NCBI GenBank assembly: GCA_964550895.1
Contig: CAZKAP010000005.1
Location: forward strand, 19,424-83,423
Length of the DNA: 64,000 nucleotides
Source: CAZKAP01 sp964550895
GTDB taxonomy: Bacteria > Bacteroidota > Bacteroidia > Flavobacteriales > Flavobacteriaceae
Reading direction: 5' to 3'
This document shows positions 60,018-64,000 of the stretch, one piece after another (position 1 is the first letter of the stretch; the number at the start of each line of letters is the position of its first letter). Both the position numbers and the translations under genes were made by a program. The notes beneath the pieces are model-generated. The model saw only the letters and a program-made list of their open reading frames with translations, was not told the DNA's origin and ran no database searches.

Positions 60018-61469
60018 CAGGTAAGACCTCAGCATGCCGTGTACCTCAGGGGAAAGTTCGAATCGGTAATGTACCAAGACAAACAGGGCACCTAAGAGCA
60101 GCGATCGAAAGCCTATGCGCATCCAGGGTTCGGCATTACCGGGTAAGGGCAGATACATGCCGGCAAACAGGAAGGCTGCCATGAGCAACAGGTTGTAGAG
60201 GGTGTATCGACTAAAAGGATAAAATCCGAAGGTCTGCTTAATAAAGAAAATCTTTACCCCGTTATAGGACAGAACTGAAATCAGGGTGGCTACCGCACAT
60301 CCCAGGGCTCCGTATTTCGGAATCATCAGGGCGTTCAGGGTAACGGTCATCACCGCGAGGCCTATGCCCATAATAAGCATATAGGTGTAATACCGGGAAT
60401 AGAATAATATGGAATTGGCCGTACCGGAGAGGCTGTCCGTCAGTTTTGCAATGCCCACCAGAAATACCACCGGATAGAAGCCCCCAAAGTCTTCGGGCAG
60501 GTAACCGTACAAGTCTTCGAGATTCACCAGAATCAGGAAGAAAAGACCCCCTGCCACGGTAAAAAGCGATAGCGAGCTCCTCCTGTACAGGAGCCGGAGT
60601 TCCTCCAACTGATTCTGGTTAATGAAGGTAGCCGTAAGCGGCGCCGAAATGTGATGCATGGCACGAAAAGGCATGGCAATCACCGTGGCAATGTAGATAG
60701 CGACCCCGTAATACGCGACCTCCTGTATGAGTCGGTAGTTGTTGAGCATGACCTTGTCGATTTCCAGTATGATGACCGATGCCGAGGCTCCCAGTAACAT
60801 CAGGAGTCCGTACCGAACGATGTCCCTGTAATTCGATGGAAGCCCGGGTTTCCACGTGATCTTCCTCAGGCGAACGGCACCCAACCACATCAGGCCGGCC
60901 CTGAGCAGGTACAGTACCAGCAGCCAGGGCAGGAAAGACCATTCATCGAGGAGGCCGGAATAAACCAGTATAAGCAACACGGTAACCCCCAGGCGTACGA
61001 AGACCTCCTTAAGCGCATTTCCCCATACCGAGGCGAGCTGCACCTTAGCATAGGCATATCCCAGTTCGAAATACGCCATGGCAAGACCCATCCCGAATAC
61101 GTGCCAGAGGTAATCGCCTACTATGGGGTTTTTACCGGCCAGGCTGGAGGCCAGGAATTCATAGGCCAGGGCCAACAGAACACTCCAGAGTACGGCCATG
61201 ACCAGAGGAAAGAGCAGAAGGAATCCCAGGAACCGATCCTTCTGTTCCTCCCGGTCGAGCTGACTAAAAAACCGGAGCATGGCGTTGTGCATTCCGAAAG
61301 ACAGCAGTGGCGTAATCAGGGCGCCAAATGCCAGCACAAAAGTGACCAGCCCAAAATGTTCGGGCTGAAGGATGTGCGTATAGAGGAACAATACGTTTAT
61401 GGCTCCCAGCGCAAACCCCGATAGCGTCAGCAGCAGGTTCCGGGAAGCTTGTTTAATGACCAGTCCCAT
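59994..61469 (-). CDS. polysaccharide flippase-like membrane protein
   Basis: A 491-residue integral membrane protein with about 12-14 membrane segments, of the MOP/MATE-type polysaccharide transporter (Wzx/RfbX-like) superfamily, which flips lipid-linked sugars across the inner membrane. The start is ATG 61469, giving a 17-base overlap with the upstream glycosyltransferase; the longer frame to 61523 adds a non-hydrophobic stretch. Neighbours are a glycosyltransferase and a YfhO-like protein, all consistent with surface glycan assembly. The last segment ends in KRKSHGP. Confidence 0.88.
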   Translation of the reverse strand: MGLVIKQASRNLLLTLSGFALGAINVLFLYTHILQPEHFGLVTFVLAFGALITPLLSFGMHNAMLRFFSQLDREEQKDRFLGFLLLFPLVMAVLWSVLLALAYEFLASSLAGKNPIVGDYLWHVFGMGLAMAYFELGYAYAKVQLASVWGNALKEVFVRLGVTVLLILVYSGLLDEWSFLPWLLVLYLLRAGLMWLGAVRLRKITWKPGLPSNYRDIVRYGLLMLLGASASVIILEIDKVMLNNYRLIQEVAYYGVAIYIATVIAMPFRAMHHISAPLTATFINQNQLEELRLLYRRSSLSLFTVAGGLFFLILVNLEDLYGYLPEDFGGFYPVVFLVGIAKLTDSLSGTANSILFYSRYYTYMLIMGIGLAVMTVTLNALMIPKYGALGCAVATLISVLSYNGVKIFFIKQTFGFYPFSRYTLYNLLLMAAFLFAGMYLPLPGNAEPWMRIGFRSLLLGALFVLVHYRFELSPEVHGMLRSYLKRKSHGP

Positions 61470-62751
61470 AGAGGTAGGCTGAAAGCCGCCGGCTGATCGC
61501 CCGGCGACTGTACGGTTCGACATCGGTCTTCAACGGGGGGATATTGCGGTCATTCTTCAGGTAATCGTTCCAGTAGGTTCGGAGTGACCTGATCAGGGGA
61601 AGGGACTCACCATAGGTCAGGAATACTCCCGCCTTCAGCCGCTCAATCAGGCGTCCCGCTTCCCAGTCCCGGGGGCCTATGGCTATCACAGGTCTGTGGC
61701 TCTGCAGGTATTCGAAAAGCTTTCCCGGTATGATCTCCCGCTTCCCGGGGAGGTCGGATTCGAGCAAGAGGAGTATCTGTGCCCCAGCCAATATGCCGGG
61801 GACTTCCCTGTGGTCTGCATAACCCCGGTAATGAACCCTGATGTCCGGACATGCATGGCGGATGTCCCCAAGCACCTCCTGACTAACCGTGCCCCACAAC
61901 TCCAGTTCCACCTCTGCTTCCCTTTCCTCCAATCCACTGCTGAACTCTCCCAACGCTTTCCACAGGAATTGGGGATTTCGTTCCGTCAATAGGGAGCCCA
62001 TATGCAGCAATCGGAAAACCGGGTCCGGATCCCGTTTGACCGGAACGAAATCGAATCCATTGGTGAACAAACCCACAGGCCGGTCTGTCATGGCTTCGAA
62101 CTGTTTGCGGGTAGCCTCGCTTGTAACTAAAATGCGATCGGCCCGGTTCAATACCGCACGCTCCATGTCCTTATGTCTGCGCCGGGAATACTTCCATAAC
62201 GGAAGGCGCGAGTGGTAACTGATTCCCGTCCAGGGATCGCGGAAATCAGCCACCCAGGTCAAGTGAGGCAGGCTCTCCTTGAGTCGTTGTCCGATCAGAT
62301 GGACACTGTGTGGCGGTCCTGTGGTAATCAGGGTGGTGCTGTCCTCCGCATTCAGCAGAGGCCTTAGTCTGCGTACCACCGAAGATACCCAGCCTATTCT
62401 GGCATCGGGGATGAAGGCATTGGCACGTATTCCCAATAGGATACGCTCGAGAGTTCCCGGATCTTTTTCGGCTATGATGCCGGAGCTGATGCGCCTGGTA
62501 GTCCTGGGAAAAATAACGTTCCCCAACTGACCGGGTTCCACTATGGGCACCCGTAGTACAGTAATCTCCGTTGATACCCGTTCACTAAGGCTTCGATCTT
62601 CTATAGGGTATGCCGCTCCCTCAGGAACCACTGCGGTTATGGTCCACCCTTCCTCGGCGAGATAGCGGGTAAACCCCAGCCAGCGCTGAACACCGGGTCC
62701 GCCGGCAGGCGGCCAGTAGTAGGCAACCAGGAACAACGCACCTCTAGCCAT
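61453..62751 (-). CDS. GT4-like glycosyltransferase
   Basis: A 432-residue GT-B fold glycosyltransferase. The N-terminal domain opens YYWPPAGGPGVQRW, a common start in this family; the C-terminal nucleotide-sugar part holds LLHMGSLLTERNPQFL, QILLLLESDLPGKREIIPGKLFEYL and the E..E type pattern PGKLFEY. It has no membrane segment. It lies three bases after the YfhO-like gene and overlaps the flippase gene. Confidence 0.88.
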   Translation of the reverse strand: MARGALFLVAYYWPPAGGPGVQRWLGFTRYLAEEGWTITAVVPEGAAYPIEDRSLSERVSTEITVLRVPIVEPGQLGNVIFPRTTRRISSGIIAEKDPGTLERILLGIRANAFIPDARIGWVSSVVRRLRPLLNAEDSTTLITTGPPHSVHLIGQRLKESLPHLTWVADFRDPWTGISYHSRLPLWKYSRRRHKDMERAVLNRADRILVTSEATRKQFEAMTDRPVGLFTNGFDFVPVKRDPDPVFRLLHMGSLLTERNPQFLWKALGEFSSGLEEREAEVELELWGTVSQEVLGDIRHACPDIRVHYRGYADHREVPGILAGAQILLLLESDLPGKREIIPGKLFEYLQSHRPVIAIGPRDWEAGRLIERLKAGVFLTYGESLPLIRSLRTYWNDYLKNDRNIPPLKTDVEPYSRRAISRRLSAYLYGTGH

Positions 62752-62754
62752 GAT

Positions 62755-64000
62755 TCAAGCCGATTTATGGAGATCCTCCCCTCTCAGGAGCCTGAAAAGG
62801 AAATACAAAAGTATGCCCAGGAATACCAGACTGGTCAGCAGTGTGATTCGACTTCCCGTCCGCACTACGGGGGGATCAAACCGAAATACCAATTCGTGCC
62901 GGCCCGCCGGAATCTCGATGCCTCTTAGAGTGTAATTGACCCGATAAATAGGGGCCTCGACTCCGTCAATGGTGGCTATCCATCCCCGGGGGTACCACAT
63001 TTCCGAGAATACGGCAAAACCGGTCTCGGGGTTCCGGCTCTGGTAGACCAGGGAATCGGGCGCATAAGAAGTCAGTTCGATATCGGCCTCTCCGGAATGG
63101 GGGTACTCTCTGAGTTCCAACCCCGGATAGGAAGAGTGAACCACCACGGCAACCGAGTCGCTGCTCAGGCTATCCATCCGCATCAGGGCCTCATTGAGAT
63201 CGGATACCCCTTCGATGCGATCCACGAACCAGGCGTTCCCATACGCCTCGGTATTTTGCACGGCCTGCGGTACGCCCTGCTCATTCGGGCTGATCAGGTA
63301 ACGGACATTGAGCATGTGCATAGGCACCAGGTTACCCCGATCGATATGGAATTCGAAAATGCGCTGTAACGTCTGGGGTTTGGCCGCATGGTACCCTCCT
63401 ATGGAACGGTGGAAATAACTCGTCCGGGCCCCATTAATGCCCTCCTGTATATTGAATACACGATAATATCCCTTGTCGGCCTTGATCTGCTGATCGGTTT
63501 CCATCGCTCGAAAGGGCCGTTCCATACGGGCCGGATTGTCGAAGCTGTCCGAATTGACGTAACGCTTGCCTACTCCCCAGAGGTCGAATAGCGCCAACGC
63601 GACCCAGCCCGTCAACAATACATAGGGTTTCCAATGCAGTCTGCGGTGCAACACAAAGAACAGTCCGGTCGTAAGCACTAGCAATATACTCCTCCATAGG
63701 TCCCTGCTATACAGCTCTTTGCGGTCTTTGATCAGGTTGTCGACGAACTCTTTGCCGTAATACTGTTGATACAGGGCGTCATTGCCGCCACTGAATTCCC
63801 AGCTCCCCTTGAATATCCAAAGCAGGATTAATATACCGAGGGAGATTCCTCCGGCTCGATACAGGGCTCTGAGGCTGCTCGCGCTATTGGGGTTCTTCGA
63901 GTATTCGTAGACACCCAGTACGGCAAGAGCAGCGACGGAAAGTTCGGTGATCACCTGCACGGACGATACGGCACGAAACTTATTGTAGAGAGGCAGGTAA
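62755..64000 (-). CDS. YfhO-like integral membrane protein (C-terminal part)
   Basis: The visible 415 residues are the C-terminal end; the frame stays open at the right window edge, so the N-terminal part is missing. It opens with LPLYNKFRAVSS, a motif typical of YfhO-family membrane proteins, followed by membrane segments around 20-40, 100-120 and 390-410 (window residues) and a soluble domain between. YfhO-type proteins resemble GT-C glycosyltransferases and are tied to glycosylation of teichoic acid or other polymers elsewhere; here the substrate is unknown. It heads the glycosyltransferase-flippase group. Confidence 0.86.
   Translation of the reverse strand, partial: YLPLYNKFRAVSSVQVITELSVAALAVLGVYEYSKNPNSASSLRALYRAGGISLGILILLWIFKGSWEFSGGNDALYQQYYGKEFVDNLIKDRKELYSRDLWRSILLVLTTGLFFVLHRRLHWKPYVLLTGWVALALFDLWGVGKRYVNSDSFDNPARMERPFRAMETDQQIKADKGYYRVFNIQEGINGARTSYFHRSIGGYHAAKPQTLQRIFEFHIDRGNLVPMHMLNVRYLISPNEQGVPQAVQNTEAYGNAWFVDRIEGVSDLNEALMRMDSLSSDSVAVVVHSSYPGLELREYPHSGEADIELTSYAPDSLVYQSRNPETGFAVFSEMWYPRGWIATIDGVEAPIYRVNYTLRGIEIPAGRHELVFRFDPPVVRTGSRITLLTSLVFLGILLYFLFRLLRGEDLHKSA

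Overview
The window comes from a bacterium of the phylum Bacteroidota, almost certainly a member of Flavobacteriaceae with intermediate GC content (the Robiginitalea/Muriicola/Zeaxanthinibacter type is my guess, not a proof). The evidence is the gene content: a PorX-type response regulator with a PglZ domain, a fused LpxC-FabZ, a fused HisIE and HisB, a long-form HisG, BatA-like proteins and several small families known mainly from Flavobacteriia. Promoters of the Bacteroidota type (-7 box TAnnTTTG, sometimes with a TTG near -33) recur before genes. The genome is dense: the longest gap without a gene is 243 bases (55535-55777). I see no tRNA, rRNA, CRISPR array, insertion sequence, integrase or phage gene. 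The window is chromosomal core rather than an accessory island.

Layout. 1-5480: a small conserved protein, a DUF2461 protein, two tandem alpha/beta hydrolases and a ChlI/MoxR-type ATPase with a von Willebrand A partner. 5545-12763: a complete histidine operon (hisG-D-C-B-H-A-F-IE, minus strand). It is preceded by a 17-residue histidine-rich leader peptide and an intrinsic terminator that abuts the hisG start codon, a textbook attenuator. 12773-22073: a prohibitin-like protein and the lipid A/envelope cluster lpxD - lpxC/fabZ - lpxA - efp - second lpxD-like gene - sucD - fabG - large vWA membrane protein. 22094-25388: an HD-domain phosphohydrolase, then divergent porX and tsaE. 25537-26575: a small secreted protein built of four 26-residue repeats and a membrane protein. 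26620-31391: alanine dehydrogenase, DUF4258, divergent proline dehydrogenase and aroB, a small conserved protein and an Lrp/AsnC regulator. 31588-39642: M14 peptidase, small lipoprotein, TerC, ParC/ParE and YchF. 39693-44765: ferredoxin divergent from a LuxC-like acyl-CoA reductase and serC, several small DUF proteins and msrA. 44875-51247: a probable operon of lolD-like ATPase, TIGR02757, glycosyltransferase, BatA-like protein, a dihydroorotase homologue lacking its metal ligands, and an esterase. 51244-58555: a metallo-beta-lactamase-fold hydrolase, a large conserved protein of unknown function, bcp, an Fe-S-less endonuclease III, a 46-residue protein, an ECF sigma factor and uvrA. 58671-64000: an Arg/Ser-rich secreted protein, a flippase, a glycosyltransferase and the end of a YfhO-like membrane protein that runs off the right edge.

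The most notable items are the his attenuator, the repeat protein at 25537, the unannotated-size 46-residue gene at 54741-54881, the catalytically dead-looking dihydroorotase, the endonuclease III without its Fe-S cysteines, and several promoters whose -7 box lies only 3-9 bases before a start codon, suggesting leaderless mRNAs.
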